From Cobetia amphilecti (GTDB lineage Bacteria > Pseudomonadota > Gammaproteobacteria > Pseudomonadales > Halomonadaceae), in contig NZ_CP084115.1 of assembly GCF_020217465.1 (NCBI RefSeq), positions 3,906,001 through 3,970,000 on the forward strand: 64,000 bases of DNA, given 5' to 3'. Under the pieces are notes generated by a model. The model was given only the letters and a program-made list of their open reading frames with translations. It had not been told where the DNA came from and made no database searches. Shown here piece after piece: positions 1 through 11,315 of this stretch. Position 1 is the stretch's first letter; each line of letters opens with the position of its first letter. The position numbers were made by a program, and so were the translations under genes.

Positions 1-2388
1 CGTCTCGAGGAAGATGGTGTCCTTGCGCGGGCCCGGGATGTTGGCGTAGATCTCTTCACCGGTGAAGGAGAGGATCGGCGCCATCCAGCGTGCCAGTGCC
101 TCGATCACGTGATACAGCGCCGTCTGGCAGCTACGACGCGCACGCGAGTTCGGCTGCGTGGTGTACTGGCGGTCCTTGATGACATCCAGATAGAAGCCGC
201 CCAGCTCACGCGAGCAGAAGGTCAGCACCTGCTGATAGATGTCGAGGAAGCGGTATTCCTCGTAGGCCAGTTCGACACGTGCCTGCAGCTGGGCGGCACG
301 ATCGACCACCCACTGGTCCAGCGCCAGCATGTCGTCAAAGGCCAGCGCATCACGCTCGGGTTCGAAGCCGTTCAGATTGGACAGCAGGAAGCGCGAGGTG
401 TTGCGGATACGACGATAGGCATCGGCGGTACGCTTGAGGATCTCGTCCGAGACGGCCATCTCGCCGGAGTAATCATTGGAGGACACCCACAGGCGCAGGA
501 TGTCGGCGCCCAGCTTGTCCATCACCTGCTGCGGCGCGACCACGTTGCCGACGGACTTGGACATCTTGCGACCCTGCGCATCCACGGTGAAACCGTGAGT
601 CAGCAGCGCCTTGTAGGGCGCGTGGCCGTCGATGGCACAGCCGGTCAGCAGTGACGAGTGGAACCAGCCACGGTGCTGGTCGGAGCCTTCCAGGTACAGG
701 TCGGCACGCGGGCCTTGCTCATGACCATGCGGGTGCGAGCCACGCAGCACGTGCCAGTGGGTCGTCCCGGAGTCGAACCACACGTCCAGCGTGTCAGTGA
801 CCTTCTCGTAGTTCTCGGCCTCATCGCCCAGCAGCTCCTGGCTGTCGAGTGACCACCAGGCATCGATGCCGTGCTCGGCAACGCGATCGGCGACCGCTTC
901 CATCAGCGCCACGCTGTCGGGGTGCAGCTCCCCCGTCGCGCGATGCAGGAACAGCGGGATCGGCACGCCCCAGTTGCGCTGACGCGAGATGCACCAGTCC
1001 GGACGGTTGGCGATCATGCTCTTCAGACGCGCCTGACCCCAGGCCGGGATGAAGGCGGTATCCTCGATGGCGGACAGCGCCTTGTCACGCAGGGTCACGC
1101 CGTCGGTGCCGGCAATGTCCATGCCGACGAACCACTGGGCCGTCGCGCGGTAGATGACCGGCGTCTTGTGGCGCCAGCAGTGCATGTAGCTGTGGGAGAT
1201 CTTCTCGTGCGCCATCAGCGCGCCGAGCTCTTCCAGACGCGCGACGATGTTCGGGTTGGCCTTCCAGATGAACTGGCCACCGAATTCCGGCAGGTCCGGC
1301 ACGTAGACGCCGTTGCCCTGCACCGGGCTTTCGATCTCGTCGAAGCTCATGCCGTAACGACGGCAGGTATGGAAGTCATCCTCGCCGTAGGCCGGCGCGG
1401 AGTGGACGATACCGGTACCGGCGCCAGTCTCGACGTAGTCGGCCAGATAGACCGGCGACAGACGATCGTAGATCGGGTGACGGAAGTTGATCAGCTCCAG
1501 CGCCGCGCCATTGACGGTCGCCAGCGTCTCGCCGCTCAGGCCGAAGCGCGCCAGACTGTCCTCGACCAGTTCCTCGGCGAGCACCAGCAGGCGCTCGCCG
1601 GTGTCGACCAGCGAGTAGACGAAGTCCGGGTGCACGTTGAGCGCCTGGTTGGCCGGGATGGTCCACGGAGTGGTGGTCCAGATCACGATCGCCGCCGGCT
1701 TGCTCAGTGACTCGAGGCCGAAGGCCTTGGCCAGCGCCGCGCTATCGTCTGCCGCGAAGGCGACGTCGATGGCATCAGAAGTCTTGTCGGCGTACTCGAC
1801 TTCCGCTTCCGCCAGCGCAGAGCCGCAGTCGAAGCACCAGTTGACCGGCTTCAGGCCCTTGAAGACATAACCGCCCTTGACCATCTCGGCCAGCGCACGG
1901 ATCTCACCGGCTTCATTGGCGAAGTCCATGGAGCGATACGGATTGCCCCAGTCACCGACGATGCCGAGACGGATGAACTCGTGCTTCTGGCCTTCCACCT
2001 GCACGCCGGCGTATTCACGGCAGAGATGACGCGCCTTCTCGGACTCGAGATGCTTGCCGTGGGTCGTCTCGACCTTGTGCTCGATGGGCAGACCATGACA
2101 GTCCCAACCCGGCACGTAAGGCGCGTCGAAGCCCGCCATCGTCTTGGACTTGACGATGATGTCCTTGAGAATCTTGTTGACGGCATGACCGATGTGAATA
2201 TTGCCGTTGGCATAGGGAGGGCCGTCGTGGAGCACGAAGCTCGGACGGCCCTTGCCTGCTTCACGCAGACGCGCGTAGAGGTCAATCTCGTTCCAGCGTG
2301 CCAGTTGGTCCGGCTCACGCTTGGGGAGATTGCCGCGCATCGGGAAGTCGGTATCGGGCAGATTCAAAGTATGCTTGTAGTCGCTCAT
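1..2388 (-). CDS. ileS: Isoleucyl-tRNA synthetase, N-terminal 796 residues (partial)
   Basis: Class I aminoacyl-tRNA synthetase that charges tRNA-Ile in the cytoplasm. The reading frame is open from the ATG at 2388 to the window edge, so the C-terminal part (zinc-binding end in this family) lies outside. The HIGH signature is encoded at 2185-2196 (about residues 65-68, in a [13 protein letters not shown] context) and KMSKS at 553-567 (about residues 608-612), with the editing (CP1) domain in between. The start has an AAGG element and lies 11 bp after the ribF stop, so the two are probably cotranscribed. The usual next gene in related genomes, lspA, would be beyond base 1. Confidence 0.97.
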   Translation of the reverse strand, partial: MSDYKHTLNLPDTDFPMRGNLPKREPDQLARWNEIDLYARLREAGKGRPSFVLHDGPPYANGNIHIGHAVNKILKDIIVKSKTMAGFDAPYVPGWDCHGLPIEHKVETTHGKHLESEKARHLCREYAGVQVEGQKHEFIRLGIVGDWGNPYRSMDFANEAGEIRALAEMVKGGYVFKGLKPVNWCFDCGSALAEAEVEYADKTSDAIDVAFAADDSAALAKAFGLESLSKPAAIVIWTTTPWTIPANQALNVHPDFVYSLVDTGERLLVLAEELVEDSLARFGLSGETLATVNGAALELINFRHPIYDRLSPVYLADYVETGAGTGIVHSAPAYGEDDFHTCRRYGMSFDEIESPVQGNGVYVPDLPEFGGQFIWKANPNIVARLEELGALMAHEKISHSYMHCWRHKTPVIYRATAQWFVGMDIAGTDGVTLRDKALSAIEDTAFIPAWGQARLKSMIANRPDWCISRQRNWGVPIPLFLHRATGELHPDSVALMEAVADRVAEHGIDAWWSLDSQELLGDEAENYEKVTDTLDVWFDSGTTHWHVLRGSHPHGHEQGPRADLYLEGSDQHRGWFHSSLLTGCAIDGHAPYKALLTHGFTVDAQGRKMSKSVGNVVAPQQVMDKLGADILRLWVSSNDYSGEMAVSDEILKRTADAYRRIRNTSRFLLSNLNGFEPERDALAFDDMLALDQWVVDRAAQLQARVELAYEEYRFLDIYQQVLTFCSRELGGFYLDVIKDRQYTTQPNSRARRSCQTALYHVIEALARWMAPILSFTGEEIYANIPGPRKDTIFLET

Positions 2389-2399
2389 AGCCTTTCGGG

Positions 2400-3533
2400 T
2401 CAGCCGTCGTGGGGGCGGGAAGCCTGGGCTTCCCGAGCTGTGGAATCAGACACCTCAGCAGTGCCGTGTAAGGGTGCCGTCGGCGCATCCGTCATCAGTG
2501 CGCTCAGCGGACGGCTGGCCAGCGGCAGGTCAGCCATCGAGGTCATGCAATCAAGCAACGCCTGCTCATCACCGGCAGGCGTCTCGCCCGCGGCCAGCGC
2601 GAAGAAGCGCTTCGCCAGGGCGATGTCGGCGTAGATGGCGGCCTTGAGGGCTTCCAGGCCATCGAAGCGCTGTTCACCGCGCAGGAAGGCGCAGAAGCTG
2701 ACGCGCATCGGCTGGCCGTAGAGGTCTTCCGCGAAATCCAGCAGATGGACCTCGAGCACCGGCCGCGGCGTGCCGACCGTCGGGCGCCAGCCGATGTTGG
2801 CCACCGCCGGACAGTCGCGGCCATCGGCAAGGTGCGCCATTACCGCGTAGACGCCGGAGACTGCCAGCGGCGCATTCGGCAGCGGCAGGTTGGCGGTCGG
2901 CACGCCCAGCGTGCGACCCAGCTGGCGGTCCGCGACCACGCGTCCCTGCCAGTGGTGGGCACGCCCCAGCAGCCGGGCGGCCAGCGCCATGTCGCCTGCG
3001 GCCAGCACCTCACGCACGCGGGTGCTGGAAACACGCTCACCGGCGATCTCGAAGGTGCGGGTATGCTCCACCGCGAAGCCTTCGGCGGCGCCGATGCGTT
3101 CCAGCAACGCGAAGTCTCCGGCGCGATCGCAGCCGAAGCGGAAGTCGTCACCGACCACCAGATGACGCACGCCGAGCCCATCGATCAGCACCTGCTCGAT
3201 GAACTCGCGAGCCGACAGCGAGCGCAGCGTCTCATTGAAGGGCAGACACAGTACGCGCTCGGCGCCATGGCTACCCAGCAGACGCACCTTGTCCGCCAGA
3301 CGCGTCAGCCGCGGTGGCGCCTTGTCACCCGCGAAGAACTCACGCGGCTGCGGCTCGAACACCACCACCGTGGCGGGCAGGCCATAGGCCGCCGCGCGCT
3401 CGCGAAGTTGCTCCAGAATCGCCTGGTGGCCGAGATGCACGCCATCGAAATTGCCGATGGTGGCCACGCAGCCGCGACTGCCATCCTGCTTGCGCAGGCG
3501 GGCGAGATTGTGGAGTCCTCTGATCAAGTCCAT
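2400..3533 (-). CDS. ribF: Bifunctional riboflavin kinase/FAD synthetase
   Basis: Converts riboflavin to FMN and then FAD. The N-terminal FAD synthetase half shows [10 protein letters not shown] near residue 25, and the C-terminal flavokinase half shows [11 protein letters not shown] (GxPTAN motif) near residue 215. I chose the ATG giving [13 protein letters not shown] because it matches the family's usual start; an upstream in-frame start would add five residues. At 377 aa it exceeds the roughly 310 aa of E. coli RibF. The extra residues form a C-terminal tail after the flavokinase domain with no motif I recognise. It sits between murJ and ileS in the classical order. Confidence 0.96.
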   Translation of the reverse strand: MDLIRGLHNLARLRKQDGSRGCVATIGNFDGVHLGHQAILEQLRERAAAYGLPATVVVFEPQPREFFAGDKAPPRLTRLADKVRLLGSHGAERVLCLPFNETLRSLSAREFIEQVLIDGLGVRHLVVGDDFRFGCDRAGDFALLERIGAAEGFAVEHTRTFEIAGERVSSTRVREVLAAGDMALAARLLGRAHHWQGRVVADRQLGRTLGVPTANLPLPNAPLAVSGVYAVMAHLADGRDCPAVANIGWRPTVGTPRPVLEVHLLDFAEDLYGQPMRVSFCAFLRGEQRFDGLEALKAAIYADIALAKRFFALAAGETPAGDEQALLDCMTSMADLPLASRPLSALMTDAPTAPLHGTAEVSDSTAREAQASRPHDG

Positions 3534-3667
3534 GCGTGCATCACACAAGCCGCCGAAAGTGGTCGATTATAGCGAAGGGGCACGGCGCTGACAGCCACCG
3601 TTGCCCCGCCAGGGAGAAAACAGCTGGAACCGAGGGCACCAACCTGCGTGGCACCCGGGCAGCAGAC

Positions 3668-5341
3668 TCAGCTCTGCATGCGGAAATGGCGCGGGCGGAC
3701 ACCGCACAGCCCCAACCACACCGCATAGGCCAGTACACCGCCGACGACCAGCGCTCCCATCATCGCACAGCGCTCCCACAGGCCCCAACCAAGCCAGGTG
3801 GTCCAATCCGGCGACAGCCACATCAGGCCGCCGCCCATCAGGGCACAACCGCCGATCAGGGTCAGCGAATAGCGTCCCCAGCCGGGCTGGAAGCGCAGCA
3901 CGCCGTCACGATACAGGCCGCGTGCCAGCAGGCCCGCATTGAGGAAGGCCGACAGCGCCGTGGCCAGCGCGAGCCCGGCATGTGCCAGCGGCACGATCAG
4001 CGCCAGGTTGAAGGCCATGTTGGCGACCATCGCGATGATACCGATCTTGACCGGCGTTTTCGTGTCCTGACGCGCATAGAAGCCCGGCGCCAGCACCTTG
4101 ATCAGCATGAAGGCCAGCAGACCGAAGCTGTAGGCACGCAGACTCTGGGCCGACATCACCACATCGTTGTCGGTCATCGCGCCGTAGTGGAACAGCGTGA
4201 TCAGCAGCGGTTCGGCCAGCACGCCGAGCGCCAGCGCCGCCGGCACACCGATCAACAGCACCGAGCGCAGCGCCCAGTCGAGCATCTTCTGGAAGTGCTC
4301 CAGTGATTGCTCGGCATGACGTTTTGAGAGCGCCGGCAGAATCACCGTCCCGATGGCGATGCCGATGATGCCCAGAGGCAACTCGACCAGACGGTCGGAG
4401 TAATAGAGCCACGACACGCTGCCGGTGACCAGAAACGAGGCCAGCACGGTATCCAGCAGCAGATTGATCTGCGAGACCGAGACACCGAACAGCGCCGGGG
4501 TCATCAACTTGAGAATGCGGCGCACGCCTTCATGGGCGAAATTCGGCCACGGCTTGGGCATCAGGCCGAGGCGCAACAGGAACGGCACCTGGAACAGCAA
4601 CTGCACGCCACCTGCGATCAACACGCCCCAGGCCAGCGCCATGGCGGGTGTCTCGAAGCGCGGGGCCAGCAACAGCGCCGCGCCGATCAGACTCAGGTTG
4701 AGCAGCACCGGCGTGATGGCCGGCACCGCAAAGCGATTCCAGGTATTGAGCACGCTGCCCGCGAAGGCGGTCAGCGAGATCAGCAGCAGATACGGGAAGG
4801 TCAGGCGCAGCATGTCGCCGGTCAGCGCCAGCTTGCCGGCATCGTCACCGAACCCGGGCGCGAAGACCCACACCAGCCAGGGTGCGCACAGCATCGCAAG
4901 CGCGGTGATCAACGCGAGTATGACACCAAGACTGCCACTGACGGCGTCCAGCAACTCACGGACCTCTTCCCGCGTCCGGCGAGTCGCATACTCCGACAGC
5001 ACCGGAATGAAGGCCTGGTTGAAGGCACCCTCGGCAAACAGGCGGCGCATGAAGTTGGGGATCTTGAAGGCGACGAAGAAGGCGTCCGCCCCGCTGCCGG
5101 CGCCCAGCAGGGATGCGATGGTCACATCGCGCGCCAGGCCCAGCACGCGCGACAGCATCGTCATCACGCTGACGATCAACCCGGAGCGCAACAGACCACC
5201 CCGCACCGGCAGGCTGTCGCCCGAGCGGGTCTCGCCCTGGGCACTCGCCTGTGAAGCGGACTGCGCGGCGGCCTCGGCCTTGCCGCCTTCTCCCCTGACT
5301 TCCTTCTCGCCTGCGGGCGACTCATCCTGCGGCTTGCTCAC
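3668..5341 (-). CDS. murJ: Lipid II flippase MurJ (MviN)
   Basis: Polytopic inner-membrane protein that moves lipid II across the membrane for peptidoglycan synthesis. The family core begins at LLRSGLIVSVMTMLSRVLG and continues with about 14 hydrophobic segments, including the charged early segment GAGSGADAFFVAFKIPNFMRRLFAEGAF. The N-terminus is preceded by about 50 hydrophilic residues rich in Glu, Ala and Ser, which are not part of the core. I chose the GTG at 5341 because a purine-rich GAGAGGGGGG tract lies upstream. An ATG at 5383 is the alternative and would add 14 residues. It follows rpsT after a strong intrinsic terminator, so read-through or its own promoter must supply expression. 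Confidence 0.95.
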   Translation of the reverse strand: MSKPQDESPAGEKEVRGEGGKAEAAAQSASQASAQGETRSGDSLPVRGGLLRSGLIVSVMTMLSRVLGLARDVTIASLLGAGSGADAFFVAFKIPNFMRRLFAEGAFNQAFIPVLSEYATRRTREEVRELLDAVSGSLGVILALITALAMLCAPWLVWVFAPGFGDDAGKLALTGDMLRLTFPYLLLISLTAFAGSVLNTWNRFAVPAITPVLLNLSLIGAALLLAPRFETPAMALAWGVLIAGGVQLLFQVPFLLRLGLMPKPWPNFAHEGVRRILKLMTPALFGVSVSQINLLLDTVLASFLVTGSVSWLYYSDRLVELPLGIIGIAIGTVILPALSKRHAEQSLEHFQKMLDWALRSVLLIGVPAALALGVLAEPLLITLFHYGAMTDNDVVMSAQSLRAYSFGLLAFMLIKVLAPGFYARQDTKTPVKIGIIAMVANMAFNLALIVPLAHAGLALATALSAFLNAGLLARGLYRDGVLRFQPGWGRYSLTLIGGCALMGGGLMWLSPDWTTWLGWGLWERCAMMGALVVGGVLAYAVWLGLCGVRPRHFRMQS

Positions 5342-5402
5342 CCTGCCCCCCCTCTCGCTTCCCTGACCTGACACCGATGTCATCCACTCGACAGACAGAC
5401 AC

Positions 5403-5429
5403 AAAAAAACCGGCCGAAGCCGGTTTTTT
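5403..5429 (-). terminator. Intrinsic terminator after rpsT
   Basis: Stem CCGGC/GCCGG (5410-5414 with 5419-5423) with a UUCG tetraloop on the minus-strand transcript. It is extended by A/T pairs and followed by seven T residues on the minus strand. A matching A/T tract on the other side means it could work in both directions. It lies 14 bp after the rpsT stop. Confidence 0.9.
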
Positions 5430-5443
5430 CACACTCACACGTC

Positions 5444-5710
5444 TTAGACAGCCAGTGCCTTGACGCGAGTGTTCAGACGGCTCTTCAGACGAGCGGCCTT
5501 CTTCTTGGACAGAATGTCCTTGTCGGCGTAACGGTCGAGGACCTTCTGCGCGACATTGAAAGCGGCCATGGAAGCAGCGTGATCGCCAGTCTTGACGGTC
5601 TTCAGCACGTTCTTGATGCTGGTACGCACGGCAGAACGTTGTGCGGAGTTGTGCTGACGACGAACTTCAGCCTGACGAGCGCGCTTACGTGCTTGCTTGG
5701 AATTTGCCAC
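5444..5710 (-). CDS. rpsT: 30S ribosomal protein S20
   Basis: Small basic 16S rRNA-binding protein of the 30S subunit, 88 aa, starting MANSKQARKRARQAEVRRQ and ending in a Lys/Arg-rich helix typical of S20. The start codon is GTG at 5710, preceded by AAGGAG (on the minus strand) at good spacing. GTG-type weak starts are also used for E. coli rpsT, where S20 represses its own translation. The gene is monocistronic, or nearly so, because a strong terminator separates it from murJ. Confidence 0.97.
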   Translation of the reverse strand: MANSKQARKRARQAEVRRQHNSAQRSAVRTSIKNVLKTVKTGDHAASMAAFNVAQKVLDRYADKDILSKKKAARLKSRLNTRVKALAV

Positions 5711-6011
5711 TTTGATGCTCCTTATGAGTCCACCCGTAGGCGCGTACTCATGAACTTGAATTTGGAAGACGTTGTCGCACCGCGACAGCGAGTCCGATCA
5801 TCTCTCGCCTTTCGACACTGAAGTGAAGACTTTCGAGAAATCAGCGACTTGACGTGGAAGCCCCGCCAAACCTTCGCCATCGGGGCGGACCAGCACCCGA
5901 CAGGACGGCAGAGTCTAGCATGACCCGAGCGCATATCGCCAGTCTGAGCTTGCCTGCGCCGGCCCCAGACACAGACCCAGGCACAGAGCCAGGAAGCAGG
6001 CCTCATGGGTG
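5711..6011. other. Intergenic region rpsT-proB
   Basis: About 300 bp between the proB stop and the rpsT start, both genes on the minus strand. It must hold the rpsT promoter and leader, but I could not single out a convincing -35/-10 pair. A short cag/cacag-rich stretch lies at about 5960-6000. No gene is supported here. Confidence 0.5.
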
Positions 6012-7193
6012 CTACAGCACGATGAGGTTGTCGCGGTGGATCAGTTCCGGCGCCTCGATATAGCCCAGCGTCGCCTCGATCTGATGACTGGGCAGGCCGA
6101 GAATCCGTCCGGCATCTTCGGCGCTGTAATTCACCAGCCCCTTGGCGATGCGCTGGCCGGATTCATCGACGCACTGCACCAGATCACCGCGCTTGAAGGC
6201 GCCCTCGATCTTCCTGACGCCCACCGGCAACAGGCTGGAGCCACGCGTGGTCAACACATTGACGGCGCCGGCATCCAGCGTCAGGGTGCCGCGCACCTGC
6301 AGCTGCCCCGCGATCCAGCGCTTGCGCGCCGCGATCGGCGCATGCTCCGGCAAGAGGAGCGTGCCGAAGCGCTCACCGGAAGCCAGCCGGGTGATCACCT
6401 CGGGCTGACGACCAGAGGCGATCACGGTCAATGCGCCACTGCGCGCCGCCAGACGCGCCGCGCGCACCTTGGTCGCCATGCCACCACGGCCGAGCACGCC
6501 GCCACCGCCGGCCACCTTGACCAGTATCGGGTCATCGGCCTGGGCTTCCTCGATCAGGCTGGCCGCCGGATCATGACGCGGGTCGGCATCATAGAGGCCT
6601 TCCTGATCGGTGAGCAGCAACAGCGCATCGGCCTCGAGCAGGTTGGCGACCAGCGCGCCGAGGGTGTCGTTGTCGCCGAAGCGGATCTCGTCGGTGACCA
6701 CGGTGTCGTTCTCGTTGATCACCGGCACCACCCGCAGGTCGACCAGGGTGCGCAGCGCCGAGCGTGCATTCAGGTAGCGCTTGCGGTTGGAGAGGTCATC
6801 GTGGGTCAGCAGAATCTGCGCCGTGGTCAGGCCATGACGATGAAAATGCTCTTCATAGCACTGGGTCAGACCGTTCTGACCGACCGCCGCTGCCGCCTGC
6901 AGCTCATGCACACCACTGGGGCGTGCCGTCCAGCCCAGCCGCGACATGCCGACCGCGATCGCCCCGGAGGACACCACGATCACCTCGACACCCCGCGCGT
7001 GCAGCGCCGCGATCTGATCGACCCAACGGCCGATGCCGGCATCATCCAGCCCGCGGCCGTCATCGGTCAGCAGCGCACTGCCGATCTTGACCACCACGCG
7101 TCGTGCATTGGCCAAGGCCTCGCGCCCCGTCTGAGTACCCAGTTCCGCCACTTCCGCCACCTTCTGCTCCGACACCGCGCTCTCTCCTGTCAT
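6012..7193 (-). CDS. proB: Glutamate 5-kinase with PUA domain
   Basis: First enzyme of proline synthesis: phosphorylates glutamate to glutamyl 5-phosphate. The amino-acid-kinase domain covers about residues 22-280, with [10 protein letters not shown] at its start, [13 protein letters not shown], and the substrate loops INENDTV and [14 protein letters not shown]-terminal PUA domain follows (about 300-380), as in E. coli ProB. I chose the ATG at 7193 (MTGESAV); the frame stays open about 30 more codons upstream, but that stretch is not conserved in character. At 393 aa it is slightly long, owing to about 20 extra N-terminal residues. It follows obgE after a terminator. Confidence 0.96.
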   Translation of the reverse strand: MTGESAVSEQKVAEVAELGTQTGREALANARRVVVKIGSALLTDDGRGLDDAGIGRWVDQIAALHARGVEVIVVSSGAIAVGMSRLGWTARPSGVHELQAAAAVGQNGLTQCYEEHFHRHGLTTAQILLTHDDLSNRKRYLNARSALRTLVDLRVVPVINENDTVVTDEIRFGDNDTLGALVANLLEADALLLLTDQEGLYDADPRHDPAASLIEEAQADDPILVKVAGGGGVLGRGGMATKVRAARLAARSGALTVIASGRQPEVITRLASGERFGTLLLPEHAPIAARKRWIAGQLQVRGTLTLDAGAVNVLTTRGSSLLPVGVRKIEGAFKRGDLVQCVDESGQRIAKGLVNYSAEDAGRILGLPSHQIEATLGYIEAPELIHRDNLIVL

Positions 7194-7284
7194 GTAATCC
7201 CTCGCCCGGCAGGCTCTGCCTCCCTGCTTGCCATTGTCTGCTCCCGCCAGCCCGCTGTCATCACTCCTCGCCGGCCCCGACAAC

Positions 7285-7328
7285 GAAAACGCCCCGCCGC
7301 GAGACCATGAGGTTCGGGGCGGGGCGTG
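7285..7328 (-). terminator. Intrinsic terminator after obgE
   Basis: Inverted repeat CGCCCCGCC at 7290-7298 pairs with GGCGGGGCG at 7318-7326 around a 19-nt loop. On the minus strand it is followed by TTTTC. It lies between the obgE stop and the proB start, so it should end most rplU-rpmA-obgE transcripts. Confidence 0.75.
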
Positions 7329-7396
7329 AATCGCGAAGCGGGTCGCTCGTCACTCAGTGGCTGCCACGCAGGACAGCCACCGGACGAACTGAGACC

Positions 7397-8623
<1,227 letters not shown>

Positions 8624-8632
8624 TCATGCGAC

Positions 8633-8658
8633 AAAAAAGCCCCGCCTGAGCGGGGCTT
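8633..8658 (-). terminator. Intrinsic terminator between rpmA and obgE
   Basis: Stem GCCCCGC at 8639-8645 pairs with GCGGGGC at 8650-8656 with a four-base loop. Six T residues follow on the minus strand. It lies in the spacer between rpmA and obgE and probably lowers obgE expression relative to the ribosomal proteins. Confidence 0.85.
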
Positions 8659-8718
8659 CCTTGCAGACTGCCATGCGACACCGGGGCATCGAGCAGTCTG
8701 CGTAAGCTGTCAGACGTT

Positions 8719-8976
8719 TCAGGCAGAAACGATGCTGACGAACTTGCGGTTCTTCGGACCCTTGGTCTCGAACTTCACGTGGCCGTCGGCCAGCGCGAAG
8801 AGAGTGTGGTCCTTGCCGATGCCGACGCCAGTACCAGCGTGGAAACGGGTGCCGCGCTGACGCACGATGATGTTGCCGGCGATAGCCGCTTGGCCACCGA
8901 ACAGCTTCACACCAAGGCGCTTGGATTCAGAATCGCGACCGTTGCGGGTAGAGCCCGCCGCCTTCTTATGTGCCAT
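8719..8976 (-). CDS. rpmA: 50S ribosomal protein L27
   Basis: Protein of the large subunit whose N-terminal tail reaches the peptidyl transferase centre. The 85-aa product starts [21 protein letters not shown] and contains [10 protein letters not shown] and the [17 protein letters not shown] block that defines L27. The start at 8976 has an AGGAG element upstream. It is 33 bp after rplU and cotranscribed with it. Confidence 0.98.
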   Translation of the reverse strand: MAHKKAAGSTRNGRDSESKRLGVKLFGGQAAIAGNIIVRQRGTRFHAGTGVGIGKDHTLFALADGHVKFETKGPKNRKFVSIVSA

Positions 8977-9009
8977 TGGATAATTCTCCTATGGTGGGTA
9001 GCGCTGCAA

Positions 9010-9321
9010 TTAAGCAGAGATACCAGTGATCTTGACTTCGGTGAACCACTGACGGTGGCCCGCACGACGCATGGAGTGCTTCCGGCGACGGAACTTGATG
9101 ATGGTGACCTTGTCGCCACGGCCGTGAGACACGACCTCGGCAGAAACCTTGGCACCTTCAACCAGCGGAGCGCCGACCTTGATGTCGTCGCCTTCAGCGA
9201 CCATCAGGACTTCGTCAAACTGGATAGCTTCGCCAGTCGCGACTTCAAGCTTCTCGAGCTTCAGGGTCTGGCCTTCCTGAACGCGGTACTGCTTGCCACC
9301 GCTCTTGATAACTGCGTACAT
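9010..9321 (-). CDS. rplU: 50S ribosomal protein L21
   Basis: Large-subunit protein that binds 23S rRNA, 103 aa. It starts [20 protein letters not shown] and ends with the [20 protein letters not shown] region typical of L21. The ATG at 9321 was chosen because it gives the universal MYAVIKSGG start, with GGAGAG upstream; in-frame starts further up would only translate the leader. It heads the rplU-rpmA-obgE unit, is transcribed divergently from ispB, and has a leader of about 100 nt. Confidence 0.98.
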   Translation of the reverse strand: MYAVIKSGGKQYRVQEGQTLKLEKLEVATGEAIQFDEVLMVAEGDDIKVGAPLVEGAKVSAEVVSHGRGDKVTIIKFRRRKHSMRRAGHRQWFTEVKITGISA

Positions 9322-9427
9322 GATTCTCTCCATCGGACTCATCAAGGGTGTGCTCTTGGGTGGCCTGCTGCGAGTGGCGCCCCTTCTGGAGCCATCTGAC
9401 AGGGAGCGGGATGAGTCACGGCCGCGT

Positions 9428-9456
9428 ATTATAGCGCCACGTGCCGCGACCGACAA
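9428..9456 (-). promoter_or_regulatory. Sigma-70 promoter for rplU
   Basis: On the minus strand TTGTCG (9451-9456), a 17-bp spacer and TATAAT (9428-9433). The -10 is a perfect match, and the start point would lie about 100 bp ahead of rplU. A TTGACA also occurs further upstream, but too far from the -10 to serve. Confidence 0.75.
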
Positions 9457-9604
9457 GCAATGTCAAGGTTTACGCGACCAATCGGCCGCCAGCCAGCGTC
9501 CTTGCGCGGGTGCACGCCTTGACGGCCATAGGGGTGCCCCATAGCATTACCGCCAAACGGCACGCCACGGCGGCCTCACCTCTCGCTACGGGCACGACGA
9601 TCTC

Positions 9605-10594
9605 ATGCAAGCCGACGCATCGACCCTTCACGCGGCAGTGGCAGATGACTTCGCCGCCGTCGACCGCACCATCCTCGCGCAGCTCGAGTCGCGCGTGCCG
9701 CTGGTCCAGACCATCGGTCAGTACATCATCCAGAGTGGTGGCAAACGCCTGCGCCCGGTGCTGGTGCTGCTGGCAGCCCGCGCGCTGGGTTATCAAGGCG
9801 AGAAACACGTTCATCTGGCCGCGCTGATCGAATTCATGCACACCTCGACCCTGCTGCACGATGATGTCGTGGATGAATCCAGCCTGCGGCGTGGCCGCTC
9901 CACCGCCAATGACACCTGGGGCAATGCGCCTTCGGTACTGGTCGGTGACTTCCTCTATTCGCGCTCCTTCCAGATGATGGTCGAAGTCGGCTCGATGGAC
10001 GTGATGGCGATTCTCTCCGCCGCCACCTGCACCATCGCCGAGGGCGAAGTCCTGCAGCTGACCAATATCGGCAATGCCGACATTGATGAAGCCGCCTACT
10101 TCGAGACCATCCACGGCAAGACCGCCATGCTGTTCGAGGCGGCCGCACATGCCGGCGCGATTCTGGCCAGGGAAACCGACGACACCGTCACCCCGGCACA
10201 GGTCAGCGCGCTGCAGAACTATGGCCGCTACCTGGGCCTCGCCTTCCAGCTGATCGATGATCTGCTCGACTATCAGGGCGATGCCGAGACCATGGGCAAG
10301 AACGTCGGTGATGACCTGGCCGAAGGCAAGCCGACCCTGCCGTTGATTCGCGCCATGCAGGTCGGCAGCCCGGCCCAGGCCAGTCTGGTGCGCGGCGCCA
10401 TCGAGAAAGGTGGACTGGAGCAGCTCGACGAGGTACTGGAAGTGGTGCGCCTCACGGGGGGCCTCGACTATACCCGCAGCCGTGCTCAGGAGATGGCCGA
10501 CAACGCCCTGAGCGAGCTCAAGGCACTGCCGGAGAGCGAATTCCGCGACAGCCTCGAGCGCATCGCGCTGTTGAGCGTCGGCCGCCAGGCCTGA
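9605..10594 (+). CDS. ispB: Octaprenyl (polyprenyl) diphosphate synthase
   Basis: Trans-prenyltransferase that makes the ubiquinone side-chain precursor by adding isopentenyl units to farnesyl diphosphate. The first Asp-rich motif is LLHDDVVDESSLRRGR (DDxxD near residue 85) and the second is LIDDLLDYQG near residue 217. GGKRLRPVLV and the KGDDLAEGK-like segment GDDLAEGKPTLPL are also present. The 329-aa length fits IspB rather than shorter farnesyl synthases. It is divergent from rplU, the standard arrangement. Chain length cannot be read with certainty from sequence. Confidence 0.95.
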   Translation: MQADASTLHAAVADDFAAVDRTILAQLESRVPLVQTIGQYIIQSGGKRLRPVLVLLAARALGYQGEKHVHLAALIEFMHTSTLLHDDVVDESSLRRGRSTANDTWGNAPSVLVGDFLYSRSFQMMVEVGSMDVMAILSAATCTIAEGEVLQLTNIGNADIDEAAYFETIHGKTAMLFEAAAHAGAILARETDDTVTPAQVSALQNYGRYLGLAFQLIDDLLDYQGDAETMGKNVGDDLAEGKPTLPLIRAMQVGSPAQASLVRGAIEKGGLEQLDEVLEVVRLTGGLDYTRSRAQEMADNALSELKALPESEFRDSLERIALLSVGRQA

Positions 10595-10709
10595 TACCCG
10601 CATGACGATGGCCTGCCTGGCAGGTCGTCAGCCAGTGGGTCAGTCAATCCATCATGACAGCAGAAAACCGCCGCCAACGTGGCGAGAAGCGCTGGCAGAA
10701 TGAGGTGAA

Positions 10710-10725
10710 GAGAAGCGCGCTTCTC
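10710..10725. repeat. 16-bp perfect palindrome between ispB and tRNA-Pro
   Basis: GAGAAGCGCGCTTCTC is a perfect inverted repeat in the spacer behind ispB. No T-run follows, so it is not a standard terminator. A second inverted repeat (CCCTTGAG at 10740-10747 with CTCAAGGG at 10769-10776) follows just ahead of the tRNA promoter. Confidence 0.6.
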
Positions 10726-10777
10726 GACAGCGGAATTGCCCCTTGAGACTCAGATAAAACTTTTTGACCTCAAGGGC

Positions 10778-10805
10778 TTGCAAAGCAAAGCTGCCTGCGT
10801 ATAAT
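10778..10805 (+). promoter_or_regulatory. Sigma-70 promoter for tRNA-Pro
   Basis: TTGCAA (10778-10783), a 16-bp spacer and a perfect TATAAT (10800-10805). Transcription would start about 25 bp ahead of the mature tRNA. Confidence 0.75.
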
Positions 10806-10836
10806 TCACCTCCGTCGAGACAAGCTCACGACGCAT

Positions 10837-10913
10837 CGGAGTATAGCTCAGCTTGGTAGAGCGCTGCCTTCGGGAGGCAGAGGTCGTAGGTTCGAATCCT
10901 GCTACTCCGACCA
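10837..10913 (+). tRNA. tRNA-Pro (anticodon CGG)
   Basis: A 77-nt cloverleaf. The acceptor stem CGGAGTA pairs with TACTCCG and is followed by the discriminator A and an encoded CCA. The anticodon stem CTGCC/GGCAG holds loop TTCGGGA with anticodon CGG at 10871-10873, reading the proline codon CCG. The T-loop is GGTTCGAATCC. It has its own promoter and terminator, so it is a single-gene unit. Confidence 0.97.
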
Positions 10914-10921
10914 GATATATG

Positions 10922-10955
10922 AAAAAGCCGCTGATCACTGATCAGCGGCTTTTTT
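10922..10955 (+). terminator. Intrinsic terminator after tRNA-Pro
   Basis: Ten-bp perfect stem GCCGCTGATC (10927-10936) with GATCAGCGGC (10940-10949), loop ACT, flanked by five A and six T residues. It starts 9 bp behind the tRNA. Confidence 0.92.
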
Positions 10956-11049
10956 GATGCTGGAAGGTTTTTCCTGCCTCACAAGCCTGCTTCTGCTTGC
11001 TCGCGTCTGCGACGCGCTCCCCAACGCGCTACATCCCTCAGAGTGCCCC

Positions 11050-11280
11050 ATGCACACACTGCGTCTTGCCTTGCTGTCCCTGCTGCTGACCTCACTGCTC
11101 TCCGCCTGCGCCAGCCCGCGCGCCCAATGGGAAAAGCCCGGCGCCAACAGCACACAAGCCCACAGTACCTATGCGGGCTGCCAGTACGAGCTTGGCCTGA
11201 CCGACAAGTCCGCCAACGAGGAGCAGACACTGCTGAAATACTGCATGGAGCGCGACGGCTACCGGCTGCAAAGTTACTGA
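11050..11280 (+). CDS. Small predicted lipoprotein
   Basis: A 76-aa protein with a typical lipoprotein signal: MHTLRLALLSLLLTSLLSAC, where LSAC is the lipobox and Cys20 the predicted lipidated residue. The +2 residue is Ala, which would favour sorting to the outer membrane. The mature part (about 57 aa) is polar and contains two Cys residues (in GCQYELG and KYCMERDGY) that could form a disulfide in the periplasm. I chose this ATG because it puts the signal at the very N-terminus; the frame is open further upstream but crosses the tRNA terminator. I do not recognise the family. Confidence 0.75.
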   Translation: MHTLRLALLSLLLTSLLSACASPRAQWEKPGANSTQAHSTYAGCQYELGLTDKSANEEQTLLKYCMERDGYRLQSY

Positions 11281-11315
11281 TTCATGGCGCGCACTGAACC
11301 GTATCGAGCGGCGAG

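Noticed and set aside
3668-5383. Longer murJ start at the ATG at 5383
   Set aside because: It is possible, but its ribosome site is weaker than that of the GTG at 5341, and the added residues are not conserved in character; kept as an alternative in the murJ entry.
9470-10603. Minus-strand open frame of 377 codons opposite ispB
   Set aside because: ispB itself has all prenyltransferase motifs; the antisense product is a Gln/Gly/His-rich shadow.
10954-11049. Upstream extension of the small lipoprotein gene
   Set aside because: It would place 32 residues before a perfect lipoprotein signal and would begin inside the tail of the tRNA terminator.
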